Shown: positions 8,372 to 17,834 of the stretch, piece after piece | How positions within the stretch are numbered: position 1 is the stretch's first letter | Layout of the letters: each line of letters starts with the position of its first letter | Origin: Steroidobacteraceae bacterium | Lineage (GTDB): Bacteria > Pseudomonadota > Gammaproteobacteria > Steroidobacterales > Steroidobacteraceae | Direction of reading: 5' to 3' | Length of the DNA stretch: 36,453 nt | Assembly (NCBI GenBank): GCA_016844605.1 | Contig: JAENJD010000003.1 | Coordinates: forward strand, 1-36,453 | Translations under genes and position numbers: made by a program | The notes under the pieces: model-generated | The model's database searches: none | Told to the model about the DNA's origin: nothing | What the model saw: the letters and a program-made list of their open reading frames with translations, nothing else

Positions 8372-10540
8372 TCAGCCTGCCGTCGCGGCCTGGCCGACCC
8401 GTGTCAACTGCAACGGCGTCGCACGTCGGACGATCGCGTCGACCTGATAGAGCGGCAGCTCGCTCGTGGCCCCGCCACGAGCTGCGCTGATCGTGCGTTT
8501 GCCGGCAAATCGGCCGTCATACCCGACCTCGCCGATGAGGCGCCGCAGTTCTTCCTGAATCCCGGCCGAGCTTTCGTAGTTGTAGCCCTCGAGATCGAGC
8601 AGGTTGCCCAGCACGCGCAGGATTTTCCATCCGGGCCGCGCCTCCCCGACCGGGCGGGCGCAGCCGTGAAATTCCTGCCAGCGCCCCTCCACATTGACGT
8701 AGCTGCCGGAGGTCTCCGCGAATGTCCCCATCGGCAACAGGATTTGCGCGCTCTTCATCAGCGAGGCACTCGCATAGGGCGTGACGGCGATGAGTTGCGG
8801 GCAGGTTGCCAGGCGTGTCGTCGCTTCGTCCGCTCCGAAGTCATGCTCGGGCTCGATGCCGCCGAACAACAGACAGGCGGCCAGCGGCGATTCGAGCATC
8901 TGGCGCACACTCATGCCGGGCTGTGGATCCCGCCGCCCACCGGGCAGTCGGTGCGGCAACGCGCCTGCAAGCGCGGCGCCTGCAGCATTGCCGCCATCGG
9001 GCAGGTAGCCGAGTGTTGCGCCCGTCAGTGTCGCAAGAGCCGCTGCGGCCGCTCGCAGGTCCGCAAATCGCGTGTGTCGCATCGCAATACCACCGAGCAC
9101 GATTGCGCCGCGACCCGCGCCAAGCGAAGCGACGACTGCGCGGTGCGCGTCGGATGCCATGACGGATTCGGTGAGCGCGGCGACCGTTGCCGGCGCCGGG
9201 CCGCCGCTTTGCTCAATTGCGGCCCGGAGCATTCCGGCAAGCTCAGCGAGCAGGTCTGCCGGCGTGACGACGATCTGGTGCGCGACCGGGAAATGCAATT
9301 CCTGGGGCGCCGTCACCAGCAAGCTGACCTGGGCGCCGCGTAGCGCAGCCTTGCGCACGCGATGCGCCATCAGCGGCGCCTGCTCGCGCACGTGGCAGCC
9401 GACCAGCAGCAGACCCCTCAGTGACTCGATCTCGCCCAATGCAAGGCCGAGCCCGGGCCATGCGGGGTCATGGTCCTGGTCGGTGAAATCCTGCTGCCGT
9501 AACCGGGTATCGATATTGTGTGAGCCCATGCCCCGCGCCAGCCGTCCGAGCAGGAACAATTCCTCGGTCGTCGCGGCCGGCGAACCGAGAAATCCAATCT
9601 TGCCGGCGCCGCGATCGGCAGCCGCCTTCAAGGCTTCCGCAGTCGCGGTAAGCGCCAGTTCCCATGACACATCCCGCCAACCGCCTTCGACACGCATCAT
9701 CGGTGCCTGCAGCCGGTCGGCGGAATAGATTCCTTCGTATGAAAACCGGTCGCGATCGGCGATCCAGGTTTCGTTGATATCTTCGTTGTGCCGCGGCACG
9801 ACGCGCATCAGGCGGCCTCGCAACACATGACCGTAAAGATTCGTGCCCACGGCATCATGCGGTGACACGAGCGCGTGCTCGGTCATCTCCCAGGACCGGG
9901 CACGGTGCCGGAAGGGTTTTGAATTCAGGGCACCAACCGGGCACAGGTCGATCACATTGCCGGAAAGCTCATGGTCGACACCGCGCTCGATCCAGGTGCC
10001 AATCTCCATGTCCTCACCGCGACCCAGTGCGCCGAGTTCCTGCAGGCCCGCAATCTCGGCTGTGAAACGTACGCAGCGCGTGCAATGGATGCAGCGGGTC
10101 ATGTCGGTCGAGATCAATGGACCGAGATTCTTGTCCTTGACGACACGTTTGCGCTCGTCGAAGCGCGACGAAGCGCTGCCGAAACCGAGTGCCAGGTCCT
10201 GCAGCTCGCATTCACCGCCCTGATCGCAGATCGGGCAATCGAGCGGGTGATTGATCAGCAGGAATTCCATCGTCGCCTTCTGGGCGGCGATGGCACGCGG
10301 CGAACGCGTGAAGACTTTCATGCCCTCAGCGACCGGCGTCGCACAGGCCGGCATCGGCTTGGGCGCTTTCTCGATCTCAACGAGGCACATGCGGCAATTG
10401 GCCGCGATCGACAGCTTCTCGTGGTAACAGAACCGCGGCACATAAATGCCAGCCACGTCGGTCACCTGCATGACCATCTGCCCCTTGCGCGCCTTCAGGG
10501 GCCGGCCATCCACCTCGATGTTGACCACGTCGTCGCTCAT
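8372..10540 (-). CDS. nuoG: NADH:quinone oxidoreductase subunit G
   Basis: NuoG is the 75-kDa iron-sulfur subunit of the complex I peripheral arm. In the 722-aa product the N-terminal ferredoxin domain binds 2Fe-2S (Cys38, 49, 52, 66). The next region binds 4Fe-4S with one His (His98, Cys102, 105, 111). A third motif binds 4Fe-4S (Cys150, 153, 156, with Cys200 in DLCPVGAL). A molybdopterin-oxidoreductase-like fold follows (about 215-650) without catalytic function. The extra CxxCxxxC motif for cluster N7 found in E. coli is absent after residue 210. The ATG overlaps the nuoF stop by 4 nt (10537-10540). Confidence 0.97.
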   Translation of the reverse strand: MSDDVVNIEVDGRPLKARKGQMVMQVTDVAGIYVPRFCYHEKLSIAANCRMCLVEIEKAPKPMPACATPVAEGMKVFTRSPRAIAAQKATMEFLLINHPLDCPICDQGGECELQDLALGFGSASSRFDERKRVVKDKNLGPLISTDMTRCIHCTRCVRFTAEIAGLQELGALGRGEDMEIGTWIERGVDHELSGNVIDLCPVGALNSKPFRHRARSWEMTEHALVSPHDAVGTNLYGHVLRGRLMRVVPRHNEDINETWIADRDRFSYEGIYSADRLQAPMMRVEGGWRDVSWELALTATAEALKAAADRGAGKIGFLGSPAATTEELFLLGRLARGMGSHNIDTRLRQQDFTDQDHDPAWPGLGLALGEIESLRGLLLVGCHVREQAPLMAHRVRKAALRGAQVSLLVTAPQELHFPVAHQIVVTPADLLAELAGMLRAAIEQSGGPAPATVAALTESVMASDAHRAVVASLGAGRGAIVLGGIAMRHTRFADLRAAAAALATLTGATLGYLPDGGNAAGAALAGALPHRLPGGRRDPQPGMSVRQMLESPLAACLLFGGIEPEHDFGADEATTRLATCPQLIAVTPYASASLMKSAQILLPMGTFAETSGSYVNVEGRWQEFHGCARPVGEARPGWKILRVLGNLLDLEGYNYESSAGIQEELRRLIGEVGYDGRFAGKRTISAARGGATSELPLYQVDAIVRRATPLQLTRVGQAATAG

Positions 10541-11841
10541 GCGACGGCCTCCACCGGTGCGTTGCCGATGCTCTGGCCGCCGTGGTCGATCATGTATTCG
10601 AACTCATGACGGAAGTGGCGCAGGAAGCTCTGCACCGGCCAGGCCGCCGCATCGCCGAGTGCGCAAATCGTGTGGCCCTCGATCTGGTTGGCGACCTGCA
10701 CCAGCAGGTCGAGGTCCGGGTGACGGCCCTCCCCGGCCAGGATTCGCCGCAACATGCGCGTAAGCCAGCCGGTGCCTTCGCGACACGGCGTGCACTGACC
10801 GCAGGACTCGGCCATGTAAAAGCGCGAGATTCGCTCCAGCACGCGCACCATGCAGGTGGTCTCGTCCATCACGATGACCCCCGCCGAACCGACCGCGGAT
10901 CCGGCCTTGCGCAGCGAATCGAAATCCATCGTGCATTCCATGATCAAAGCGGCAGGCAACACCGGCACGGACGAGCCGCCCGGAATGACGGCCTTGAGCC
11001 GGCGACCGCCGCGCACGCCGCCACAGATATCCAGCAGCTCGCGGAACGGGATGCCCATGGCGAGCTCGTAATTACCCGGCCGGCTGACATGCCCTGAAAC
11101 CGAGAAGATCGCCGTGCCACCCGAGTTCGGCACGCCAAGCTCGGCAAACCACTTTGCGCCGTTGCGCATGATCGCTGGCACGGCCGCAAAACTCTGGGTG
11201 TTGTTGATCGTGGTCGGCCGGCCGTAGAGGCCGAAGTTTGCCGGAAACGGCGGCTTGAAACGCGGCTTCCCCGGCTTGCCTTCGAGTGACTCCAGCAGCG
11301 CCGTTTCCTCGCCGCAGATATAGGCGCCGGCGCCGGCAACGCCGTGCAGGTCAAAGTCGATGCCCGAGCCCTTGATGTCGCTGCCAAGCAGCCCCTCGCG
11401 ATAGGACTCTTTCAGTGCGGCCTCGAATCGCGGCCAGGGTTCTGCGAGGAATTCGCCGCGGACATAGTTGTAGCCGACGGTCGCACCCATCGCGTAAGCG
11501 CCGATCGCCATGCCCTCGATGATCGAATGCGGGTTGTAGCGCAGGATGTCGCGATCGTGGCAGGTGCCCGGCTCGCTTTCGTCCGAGTTGCAGATCACGT
11601 ACTTCTGGCCGGGCGCGTTGCGCGGCATGAAGCTCCATTTGACACCGGTAGGGAACCCCGCTCCACCGCGGCCCCGCAATCCGGAGGCCTTCACTTCTTC
11701 GATGATCGCCTCGCGCGGCGTCTTTTCGCGCAGGATCTTCTCCCACGCTTCATAGCCGCCGCACTTGCGGTAGACCTCGAGTGTCCAGCTGTGCGCATGC
11801 TGCAGCGGCTCGAATACGACCTGACTCATCGCGCGCGGCAT
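10537..11841 (-). CDS. nuoF: NADH:quinone oxidoreductase subunit F (NADH/FMN-binding)
   Basis: NuoF oxidises NADH through FMN and passes electrons to cluster N3. The 434-aa product has the glycine-rich nucleotide site [16 protein letters not shown] (54-69), the segment [16 protein letters not shown] (about 174-189), and the N3 cysteines ESCGQCTPC (Cys347, 350, 353) plus Cys393 in [11 protein letters not shown] at 11841 is 4 bp after the nuoE stop; a second ATG at 11829 (MSQVVFEPL) is an equally plausible start, giving 430 aa. Together with NuoE and NuoG it makes the NADH dehydrogenase module. Confidence 0.97.
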   Translation of the reverse strand: MPRAMSQVVFEPLQHAHSWTLEVYRKCGGYEAWEKILREKTPREAIIEEVKASGLRGRGGAGFPTGVKWSFMPRNAPGQKYVICNSDESEPGTCHDRDILRYNPHSIIEGMAIGAYAMGATVGYNYVRGEFLAEPWPRFEAALKESYREGLLGSDIKGSGIDFDLHGVAGAGAYICGEETALLESLEGKPGKPRFKPPFPANFGLYGRPTTINNTQSFAAVPAIMRNGAKWFAELGVPNSGGTAIFSVSGHVSRPGNYELAMGIPFRELLDICGGVRGGRRLKAVIPGGSSVPVLPAALIMECTMDFDSLRKAGSAVGSAGVIVMDETTCMVRVLERISRFYMAESCGQCTPCREGTGWLTRMLRRILAGEGRHPDLDLLVQVANQIEGHTICALGDAAAWPVQSFLRHFRHEFEYMIDHGGQSIGNAPVEAVA

Positions 11842-11845
11842 CGCC

Positions 11846-12325
11846 TCACTTCACTCCGTCGAGCACCTTGATCGCCGATTCAGGCGTCAGGTTCTCGTGA
11901 TAGACGTGGTCAACCATCATCATCGGCGCGTTGTTGCAGGCCGCCAGGCATTCTTCCTCGCGTTTCAGGTAGATCCTGCCGTCGGCCGTGCTTTCGCCGG
12001 TGCGGATGCCGAGGTGGCGTTCAACCGCCGCGACAATCCGGTCGGCGCCGCACAACATGCAGCTGATATTCGTGCAGATCGAAACGTGGATGCGTCCGAC
12101 CGGCTTCGTCTCGAACATCGAGTAGAAGCTGGCGACTTCATAGACCTGGATTGGTGGCAGCCCAACATAGGTTGCAACTGCGTCCATCAGTTCGGTCGTC
12201 AGGTAGCCATGATTCTGGTGCTGCGCGGCGCGCAGCGCCGAGATGACAGCAGACCGCCGGCGGTCGGCCGGAAACTTCGCGATCCATTCGTCGATCTCGT
12301 GGCGGGTGTGCTCGGTCAGGATCAA
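11846..12325 (-). CDS. nuoE: NADH:quinone oxidoreductase subunit E (2Fe-2S)
   Basis: NuoE is the 24-kDa thioredoxin-like subunit holding 2Fe-2S cluster N1a next to the FMN of NuoF. The 159-aa product has all four ligands in CTNISC (Cys84, Cys89) and CLAAC (Cys126, Cys130). Start is a TTG at 12325 overlapping the nuoD stop by 4 nt (TTGA) with GGGGAG 8 nt upstream. No ATG is available at a sensible position; the longer open frame upstream lies within nuoD and is Arg-rich antisense-like sequence. Length agrees with the family (about 160 aa). Confidence 0.93.
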   Translation of the reverse strand: MILTEHTRHEIDEWIAKFPADRRRSAVISALRAAQHQNHGYLTTELMDAVATYVGLPPIQVYEVASFYSMFETKPVGRIHVSICTNISCMLCGADRIVAAVERHLGIRTGESTADGRIYLKREEECLAACNNAPMMMVDHVYHENLTPESAIKVLDGVK

Positions 12326-13575
12326 CGGTCGATCTCCCCGAATACGATGTCCATGGTCCCGATGATCGCGACGACGTCGGCGAGCATGTGCCCGCGAACC
12401 ATCTCGTCCATCGCGGACAGGTGCGCAAAGCCCGGCGCGCGGCACTTGACCCGGTAGGGCTTGTTGGCGCCGTCCGAGACCAGCCAGATTCCAAATTCGC
12501 CCTTCGGCGCCTCGACCGCCGCATAAGTCTCGCCTTCGGGCACGCAATAACCTTCGGTAAAGAGCTTGAAGTGATGGATCAGCGATTCCATGTCGCTCTT
12601 CATCTCGCTGCGGCGTGGCGGCGTGACCTTGTGGTCATCGAGCATCACCGGCCCCGGATTGGCCCGCAACCAGTTCACGCACTGCCGGATGATCCGGTTG
12701 GATTGCCGAAATTCCTCAACCCGGCACAGGTACCGGTCATAGCAATCACCATTGACGCCGACCGGTATGTCGAACTGCACCTTGTCGTATGCGGCATAGG
12801 GCTGCTTCTTGCGCAGGTCCCACTCGATGCCGGAGCCGCGCAGCATCGGGCCCGTGAATCCGAGCTGCAGCGCGCGTTCAGGCGTTACGACGCCAATATT
12901 GACGGTGCGCTGCTTCCAGATCCGGTTTTCGGTCAGGAGTGTCTCGTACTCGTCGACGCAGGCAGGAAAGCGATTCGTAAAATCCTCGATGAAATCGAGC
13001 ATCGAGCCCGCGCGCGCTTCATTCCGTCGCGCCGTGTCCTTGTCGCTGCGCCAGCGTGACGGCTGATAGCGCGGCATCGTATCGGGCAGGTCGCGGTAGA
13101 CCCCGCCCGGCCGATAATAGGTCGCGTGCATGCGCGTGCCGGAGACCGCCTCATAGCAGTCCATCAGATCCTCGCGCTCACGAAACGCGTACAGAAAGAT
13201 CGTCATCGCGCCGACGTCGAGCGCGTGCGAACCGATCCACAGAAGATGATTCAGGATCCGCGTTATCTCATCGAACATCACGCGGATGTACTCGGCGCGT
13301 TCCGGCGGCCGGATGCCGAGCAGGTTCTCGATCGCACGCACATAGGCGTGCTCGTTGCACATCATCGACATGTAATCGAGTCGGTCCATGTAGCCGATTG
13401 AATGGTTGAATGGCTTGGACTCTGCGAGCTTCTCGGTCGCGCGGTGCAGGAGGCCGATGTGCGGGTCGGCCTTCTGGATCACCTCGCCGTCCATTTCCAG
13501 GATGAGGCGCAGCACGCCGTGGGCCGCGGGGTGTTGCGGTCCGAAATTCAGCGTGAAATTCTGGATTTCAGCCAT
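12322..13575 (-). CDS. nuoD: NADH:quinone oxidoreductase subunit D
   Basis: NuoD is the 49-kDa subunit, related to the large subunit of NiFe hydrogenases, that shapes the quinone-reduction site with NuoB. The 417-aa product begins [20 protein letters not shown], the typical N-terminus with quinone-site histidines, and ends with the conserved DIVFGEIDR. It is a separate gene here, unlike the nuoCD fusion of enterics. Its start overlaps the nuoC end by 8 nt. Confidence 0.98.
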   Translation of the reverse strand: MAEIQNFTLNFGPQHPAAHGVLRLILEMDGEVIQKADPHIGLLHRATEKLAESKPFNHSIGYMDRLDYMSMMCNEHAYVRAIENLLGIRPPERAEYIRVMFDEITRILNHLLWIGSHALDVGAMTIFLYAFREREDLMDCYEAVSGTRMHATYYRPGGVYRDLPDTMPRYQPSRWRSDKDTARRNEARAGSMLDFIEDFTNRFPACVDEYETLLTENRIWKQRTVNIGVVTPERALQLGFTGPMLRGSGIEWDLRKKQPYAAYDKVQFDIPVGVNGDCYDRYLCRVEEFRQSNRIIRQCVNWLRANPGPVMLDDHKVTPPRRSEMKSDMESLIHHFKLFTEGYCVPEGETYAAVEAPKGEFGIWLVSDGANKPYRVKCRAPGFAHLSAMDEMVRGHMLADVVAIIGTMDIVFGEIDR

Positions 13576-14257
13576 CGGCTTTCGGCCCAGCGGTCGCCGT
13601 GACGAGTTTGCGGTCCTTGCGGATCACCTTCGGTACCGTGACGCGCGGCTCGATGCTGACGGGCTCGTAAACGACGCGGCCCTTGGCCGGGTCGTAGCGG
13701 ACCTCGACATTACCGGACATCGGAAAGTCCTTGCGGAACGGATGCCCGATAAAGCCGTAATCGGTCAGTATCCGGCGCAGGTCCGGATGGCCGCGGAACA
13801 GGATTCCGAACAGGTCGAAGGCTTCGCGCTCGTACCAGCTCGCCGACGCCCAGATCCCGGTCACGGAATCGAGCATGGGTGGCTCGCCGGGACTGCAATG
13901 GCAACGGACGCGCAGCCGCACGTTTCGCGTTACCGACAGCAGGTGGTAAACGACTGCGAATCGTGGCCGGCCCTCGACCGGCTGCGTTGTCTCACGCTCG
14001 ACGCCGCGGCTGAAGCCGGTGGACGTCGCCTGCTCGGTAGTCCATTCCGAACGACCGTGGTCCAGGTAATCGATTCCGGACAGATCCGTCAGCTGCTCGA
14101 ACGACAATTCCGGCAGGTCGCGCAGGTCGCGGCAAACCTCCTCGAGCTGCTCCGGCGTGACCTCGATTGCAAGCTCGCCAGCGAGCGAGGCGACGCGCCT
14201 GGCCCGCGCGCCGATTCGGGATTCGAGGGCCTGTGCCGTTGCCGCGAGTCTGCTCAT
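13568..14257 (-). CDS. nuoC: NADH:quinone oxidoreductase subunit C
   Basis: NuoC is the 30-kDa structural subunit of the complex I connecting module. The 229-aa product contains the family signature [20 protein letters not shown] followed by [19 protein letters not shown]. The N-terminal part (about 25-60) is the more variable domain. A loop near residues 75-95 ([20 protein letters not shown]) is insert-like and common in Xanthomonadales-type NuoC. It starts 2 bp after nuoB ends and overlaps nuoD by 8 nt. Confidence 0.96.
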   Translation of the reverse strand: MSRLAATAQALESRIGARARRVASLAGELAIEVTPEQLEEVCRDLRDLPELSFEQLTDLSGIDYLDHGRSEWTTEQATSTGFSRGVERETTQPVEGRPRFAVVYHLLSVTRNVRLRVRCHCSPGEPPMLDSVTGIWASASWYEREAFDLFGILFRGHPDLRRILTDYGFIGHPFRKDFPMSGNVEVRYDPAKGRVVYEPVSIEPRVTVPKVIRKDRKLVTATAGPKADG

Positions 14258-14259
14258 GC

Positions 14260-14751
14260 TTAACCGCGCGCTATGGTGCTGGTGCGGCGGATCTTGTCCT
14301 GAAGCTGGAGGATCCCGTAGATCAGCGCCTCGGCGGTTGGCGGGCAGCCGGGCACGTACACGTCGACCGGCACGATGCGGTCGCAGCCGCGCACGACGCT
14401 ATAAGAATAGTGGTAGTACCCGCCGCCATTCGCACAGGAACCCATCGAAATCACCCAGCGAGGCTCCGCCATCTGGTCATAGACCCGGCGCAAAGCCGGA
14501 GCCATCTTGTTGACCAGCGTGCCGGCGACGATCATGACGTCGGACTGGCGCGGGCTGCCCCGGAATACGACGCCAAAGCGATCGAGGTCGTAGCGTGACG
14601 CGCCGGCATGCATCATCTCCACCGCGCAGCAGGCAAGCCCGAAGGTCATCGGCCAAAGCGAACCGGTTCGTGCCCAGTTCATCAGGCTGTCGACCGTCGT
14701 CGTGACGAATCCTCTGCCCTGGATGACGGGCGATTCGGCGCTCAGTCCCAT
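14260..14751 (-). CDS. nuoB: NADH:quinone oxidoreductase subunit B (cluster N2)
   Basis: NuoB (PSST) binds 4Fe-4S cluster N2, the last carrier before quinone. All ligands are visible in the 163-aa product: tandem Cys41-Cys42 in [11 protein letters not shown], Cys106 in MGSCANGGG and Cys136 in YVPGCPP. The frame stays open upstream to 14862, but the ATG at 14751 has AAGGGG about 8 nt before it and gives the normal N-terminus. It overlaps the end of nuoA by 10 nt. Confidence 0.97.
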   Translation of the reverse strand: MGLSAESPVIQGRGFVTTTVDSLMNWARTGSLWPMTFGLACCAVEMMHAGASRYDLDRFGVVFRGSPRQSDVMIVAGTLVNKMAPALRRVYDQMAEPRWVISMGSCANGGGYYHYSYSVVRGCDRIVPVDVYVPGCPPTAEALIYGILQLQDKIRRTSTIARG

Positions 14752-15098
14752 TCGAGCGCCCCTTTCTTCCATTCGTAAATGAAGCCGACCACGAGGATGG
14801 CCAGGAATACGCCCATCGAGAGCAGGCCGAATCCGCCGATTGCATTGAGCGAGACCGCCCACGGGAAGAGAAAGGCGATTTCGAGGTCGAAGATGATGAA
14901 CAGGATTGCGACGAGGTAATAACGCACATCGAACTTGATGCGCGAGTCTTCGAAAGCGTCAAATCCGCATTCGTACGGTGAGAGTTTCTCCGCGTCCGGG
15001 CGTCGCGGGCCCAGCACAAAACCGAGCGCCAGCAGCACCAACCCGAAGGCGCCGGCCACGGCCAGGAATATCAGTATCGGCAGGTAATTCTGCAGCAC
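14742..15098 (-). CDS. nuoA: NADH:quinone oxidoreductase subunit A
   Basis: NuoA (ND3 homologue) is a three-helix membrane subunit of complex I. The 118-aa product has helices at about 5-30, 60-85 and 88-110. The conserved loop [27 protein letters not shown] includes the cysteine whose exposure changes with the active/inactive transition. Start is a GTG at 15098; no ATG fits and the ribosome binding site is weak. It is the first gene of the 14-gene nuo operon, preceded by a probable terminator region at 15133-15181. Confidence 0.95.
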   Translation of the reverse strand: MLQNYLPILIFLAVAGAFGLVLLALGFVLGPRRPDAEKLSPYECGFDAFEDSRIKFDVRYYLVAILFIIFDLEIAFLFPWAVSLNAIGGFGLLSMGVFLAILVVGFIYEWKKGALEWD

Positions 15099-15132
15099 AA
15101 TGCCAACCGCTGCGGGCTACGACCACGCCCGT

Positions 15133-15181
15133 AAAAAAAACACGCGGCATTGTAACCGTCCGCGGGGTCCCGTGGGACCCC
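15133..15181 (-). terminator. tandem hairpins plus U8 between tRNA-Leu and nuoA
   Basis: On the minus strand, reading away from tRNA-Leu, GGGGTCCC and GGGACCCC (15181-15164) form a perfect 8-bp inverted repeat. A second 5-bp stem CGCGG/CCGCG (15164-15160 and 15147-15143) follows, then TG and eight T residues (15140-15133). This suits an intrinsic terminator for the secG/tRNA-Leu transcript. A TACAAT hexamer (15154-15149) in the second loop could be a -10 for nuoA, but no -35 fits it. I see no other convincing nuo promoter in the 108-bp gap. Confidence 0.55.
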
Positions 15182-15206
15182 TGCGAATGCAATCTGGGAA
15201 CATGAA

Positions 15207-15291
15207 TGGTGCCGGCGGTCGGACTCGAACCGACACGGGTTTCCCCACTAACCCCTCAAGCTAGCGCGTCTACCAATTCCGCCACGTCGGC
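15207..15291 (-). tRNA. tRNA-Leu (anticodon GAG)
   Basis: An 85-nt class II tRNA with encoded CCA (15207-15209). The anticodon arm CTAGC-TTGAGGG-GTTAG gives anticodon GAG for CUC/CUU codons, and a long variable arm (TGGGGAAACCCG) follows, as expected for Leu. The T arm GTCGG/CCGAC is perfect. The acceptor has one mismatch, A5·C68 (GCCGACG against CGCCGGC). It lies 27 bp after the secG stop, the same linkage seen in Pseudomonas and Xanthomonas, and is probably cut from the secG transcript. Confidence 0.95.
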
Positions 15292-15318
15292 AACAAGAAA
15301 ATCAAGAAATCGCCCAGG

Positions 15319-15708
15319 TTACTCGCCGGCCGGCGCTGCGGGTGCAGTCGCTGGGTCCGCCAGTTTTGGCACGGCATCGCTGTCGACGTCTGCGGGCGCA
15401 GTCGTTGGGGCAGATGCTGACGTGCCAGGCTCGGTCACGAGCTGGTCGACCAGGCTGTCGGGCTGACGTGCCTGTGGCCTGGTCGCAAACCACGCAAGCG
15501 ACAAGCTGGTCATGAAGAACAGCGTCGCCAGAACGGCGGTCAGTTTCGAGAAAAAGGTCGCGGAGCCGCGCGCACCAAAGACGGTACCGGATGCTCCCGC
15601 GCCAAAACCCGCACCCGCGTCGGCACCCTTGCCGCGCTGAAGCAGCACGAGCCCGACGATCCCGACGCAGAGAATTCCGTGCAGTATTGTGATCAGTTGT
15701 TGCAGCAT
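15319..15708 (-). CDS. secG: preprotein translocase subunit SecG
   Basis: SecG is the small membrane subunit of the SecYEG channel. The 129-aa product has two transmembrane helices (about 4-22 and 54-74) separated by the conserved Gly-rich stretch [20 protein letters not shown] with the [11 protein letters not shown] segment. The C-terminal third (about 80-129) is an Ala/Pro/Thr/Asp-rich tail of low complexity, a common extension in this family. It lies 28 bp after tpiA and just before tRNA-Leu. Confidence 0.95.
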   Translation of the reverse strand: MLQQLITILHGILCVGIVGLVLLQRGKGADAGAGFGAGASGTVFGARGSATFFSKLTAVLATLFFMTSLSLAWFATRPQARQPDSLVDQLVTEPGTSASAPTTAPADVDSDAVPKLADPATAPAAPAGE

Positions 15709-15736
15709 GGTTGCCTACAATTGAGCCGCATCGCGA

Positions 15737-16492
15737 TCACTTCCTGACCGCAGCGCAGATCCTTCCAAATTCATCCGCCTTCAGCGACGCCCCGCCGATC
15801 AGGCCGCCATCCACATCCGGTTTCGCGAACAGCTCCGCGGCGTTTGACGCCTTGACGCTGCCCCCGTAGAGGACCCGAAGGGAAGCCGCAATTGTAGCAT
15901 CCTTTTCCGCAATTCGGCCGCGGATCAGGGAGTGGACTTCCTGCGCCTGCGCGGGTGTCGCCGTGCGGCCCGTGCCGATCGCCCAGACTGGCTCGTAGGC
16001 CACGACGGCCGCGCCGAATCCGGCGACACCGGCCATGCCCAGCACGGCGGTGAGCTGTCGGGAGACGATTTCATGCGTCGCGCCGCGCTCGCGTTCTTCG
16101 AGCGACTCACCGACGCACAGGATCGGAACCAGTCCCTGGCGCTGTACGGCGACGAACTTCCGCGCAACGAGCGCATCGTCTTCCCCATACAGGGCGCGCC
16201 GCTCGGAATGGCCGACGATGACGAACCGGCAGCCGACATCGGCGAGCATCGAAGCCGATACTTCACCGGTATGCGCGCCGATTTCCTCCGCGCAGACATC
16301 TTGTGCGCCCAGCAGGAGCGCGTTGCCGCGCAGGCGCTGCCCCGCCTCCGCGAGGTACACAAATGGCGGACAGACCACCACTTCGGCCGGGCCGCCGCCA
16401 GCGTTAATCGCAATCAGCTCGCCGATCAGGCGCCCTGCCTCGGCGCCGCTGCCATGCATCTTCCAGTTGCCGGCCACCAATGGTCGTCGCAT
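15737..16492 (-). CDS. tpiA: triose-phosphate isomerase
   Basis: TpiA interconverts dihydroxyacetone phosphate and glyceraldehyde 3-phosphate in glycolysis and gluconeogenesis. The 251-aa TIM barrel has all catalytic residues: Lys11 in NWKMHG, His95 in VIVGHSERR and Glu167 in VAYEPVWAIGTG. The phosphate-binding YGGSV near the C-terminus is also present. Start is 1 bp after the glmM stop, so it is in one transcript with glmM and secG. Length is standard. Confidence 0.98.
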   Translation of the reverse strand: MRRPLVAGNWKMHGSGAEAGRLIGELIAINAGGGPAEVVVCPPFVYLAEAGQRLRGNALLLGAQDVCAEEIGAHTGEVSASMLADVGCRFVIVGHSERRALYGEDDALVARKFVAVQRQGLVPILCVGESLEERERGATHEIVSRQLTAVLGMAGVAGFGAAVVAYEPVWAIGTGRTATPAQAQEVHSLIRGRIAEKDATIAASLRVLYGGSVKASNAAELFAKPDVDGGLIGGASLKADEFGRICAAVRK

Positions 16493-16493
16493 G

Positions 16494-17834
16494 TCAGGTC
16501 GCCGCGGCCGCTGCGCGCACGACTACCGCAAGCGTCGCGGCGTGCCGGCCGACCGCCTCGGCATCCTCACCCTCGACCATGACGCGAATGACGGGCTCGG
16601 TACCCGAGGCGCGAAGCACGACACGACCACGCTTGCCGAGTTCCTGCTCCACCCGTGCGATTGCCGCCGCCACGGTCTTGTCGGCGGCGGCGTCGAAGCG
16701 ACGCGCGACCTGAACATTGATCATCTGCTGCGGAAACTTCTGCATGCCCGCCGCAAGTTCCGCGAGTGTCTTGCCTGTCGCCTTCATGACGGCAAGCACC
16801 TGCAACGCCACGATCAGGCCGTCGCCGGTCGTCGTCTGGTCAAGGCACAGCAGGTGGCCGGACGACTCGCCGCCAAGGCTGCCGCCATGGGTGCGCAGCA
16901 ACTGCAACACGTTGCGGTCGCCGACCGCAGCACGCAGGAATGGCACGCCGAGTTCCGCAAGCGCAACCTCGAGCCCCAGGTTTGTCATCACGGTCCCGAC
17001 CACCGGTCCTTTCAGTTCCCCGGTCGCAAGCCGCGCCCGCGCCAGCACATAGAGCAGCTGGTCGCCGTCCAGGCTGCGGCCCAGGTGGTCCACCATGACG
17101 ACCCGGTCGCCATCGCCGTCGAGCGCAATACCCGCGTCCGCGCGCACGCCTGACACCGTAAGCTTCAGGAGGGCAGGATTCGTCGAACCACAGCCGTCAT
17201 TGATATTCCTGCCATTCGGCGAACAGCCGATCGGAATGATCTCGGCACCGAGGTCCGACAGGACACGGGGCGCGACCTTGTAGGTCGCGCCATTCGCGCA
17301 ATCGATGACCAGCTTCATCCCGGCGAGCGTCGTGCCGGTCGGCAGTGTCGACGCGCAGAAGGACTGGTACAGCGTCCTTTCGCTGTCCACCCGCGTCGCG
17401 CGGCCGAGCGCCCCCGATTCCAGGGTCAGCGCGGGCTCATCGAGATGCGACTCGATCGCCTCCTCGAGTTCGTCCGCGAGCTTTGCGCCCGAACGATCGA
17501 AAAACTTGATGCCGTTGTCGTCGAAGAGATTGTGCGAGGCGCTGATGACGGCACCGAAGTCGCACTCCAGGCGCTGGACCAGATAGGCGATGCCCGGTGT
17601 CGGCAGCGGGCCGGCCAACAGGACATCGACGCCGGCTGCGACGAATCCAGCTTCCAGGGCCGACTCGAACATGTAGCCTGACAGCCGCGTGTCCTTGCCG
17701 ACCAGCACCCGGCCGCCGTTCGGCGAAAGCACGCGCGCGGCCGCGCCCGCAAGCCGCAACGCGAATTCCGCCGTCATCGGATGCGTTCCGACACGCCCGC
17801 GGACACCGTCAGTCCCGAAGTATCGCCTCGCCAT
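16494..17834 (-). CDS. glmM: phosphoglucosamine mutase
   Basis: GlmM converts glucosamine 6-phosphate to glucosamine 1-phosphate for UDP-GlcNAc, the precursor of peptidoglycan and LPS. The 446-aa product has YFGTDGVRGRVG at the N-terminus, the phosphoserine loop SASHN with Ser100, the metal site DGDGDR, the sugar loop GGESSGH and the phosphate site RASGTEPVIRV. The loop reads HNLFDDNG, where the family almost always has HNP, so residue 103 is Leu. ATG at 17834 is chosen over GTG at 17837 because GGAGG is 6 nt upstream. It overlaps the folP stop by 1 nt (TGATG). Confidence 0.97.
   Translation of the reverse strand: MARRYFGTDGVRGRVGTHPMTAEFALRLAGAAARVLSPNGGRVLVGKDTRLSGYMFESALEAGFVAAGVDVLLAGPLPTPGIAYLVQRLECDFGAVISASHNLFDDNGIKFFDRSGAKLADELEEAIESHLDEPALTLESGALGRATRVDSERTLYQSFCASTLPTGTTLAGMKLVIDCANGATYKVAPRVLSDLGAEIIPIGCSPNGRNINDGCGSTNPALLKLTVSGVRADAGIALDGDGDRVVMVDHLGRSLDGDQLLYVLARARLATGELKGPVVGTVMTNLGLEVALAELGVPFLRAAVGDRNVLQLLRTHGGSLGGESSGHLLCLDQTTTGDGLIVALQVLAVMKATGKTLAELAAGMQKFPQQMINVQVARRFDAAADKTVAAAIARVEQELGKRGRVVLRASGTEPVIRVMVEGEDAEAVGRHAATLAVVVRAAAAAT

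Noticed and set aside
16035-17153. 372-codon plus-strand open frame opposite tpiA and glmM
   Set aside because: Arg/Ser/Pro-rich composition typical of antisense frames; both minus-strand enzymes are intact.
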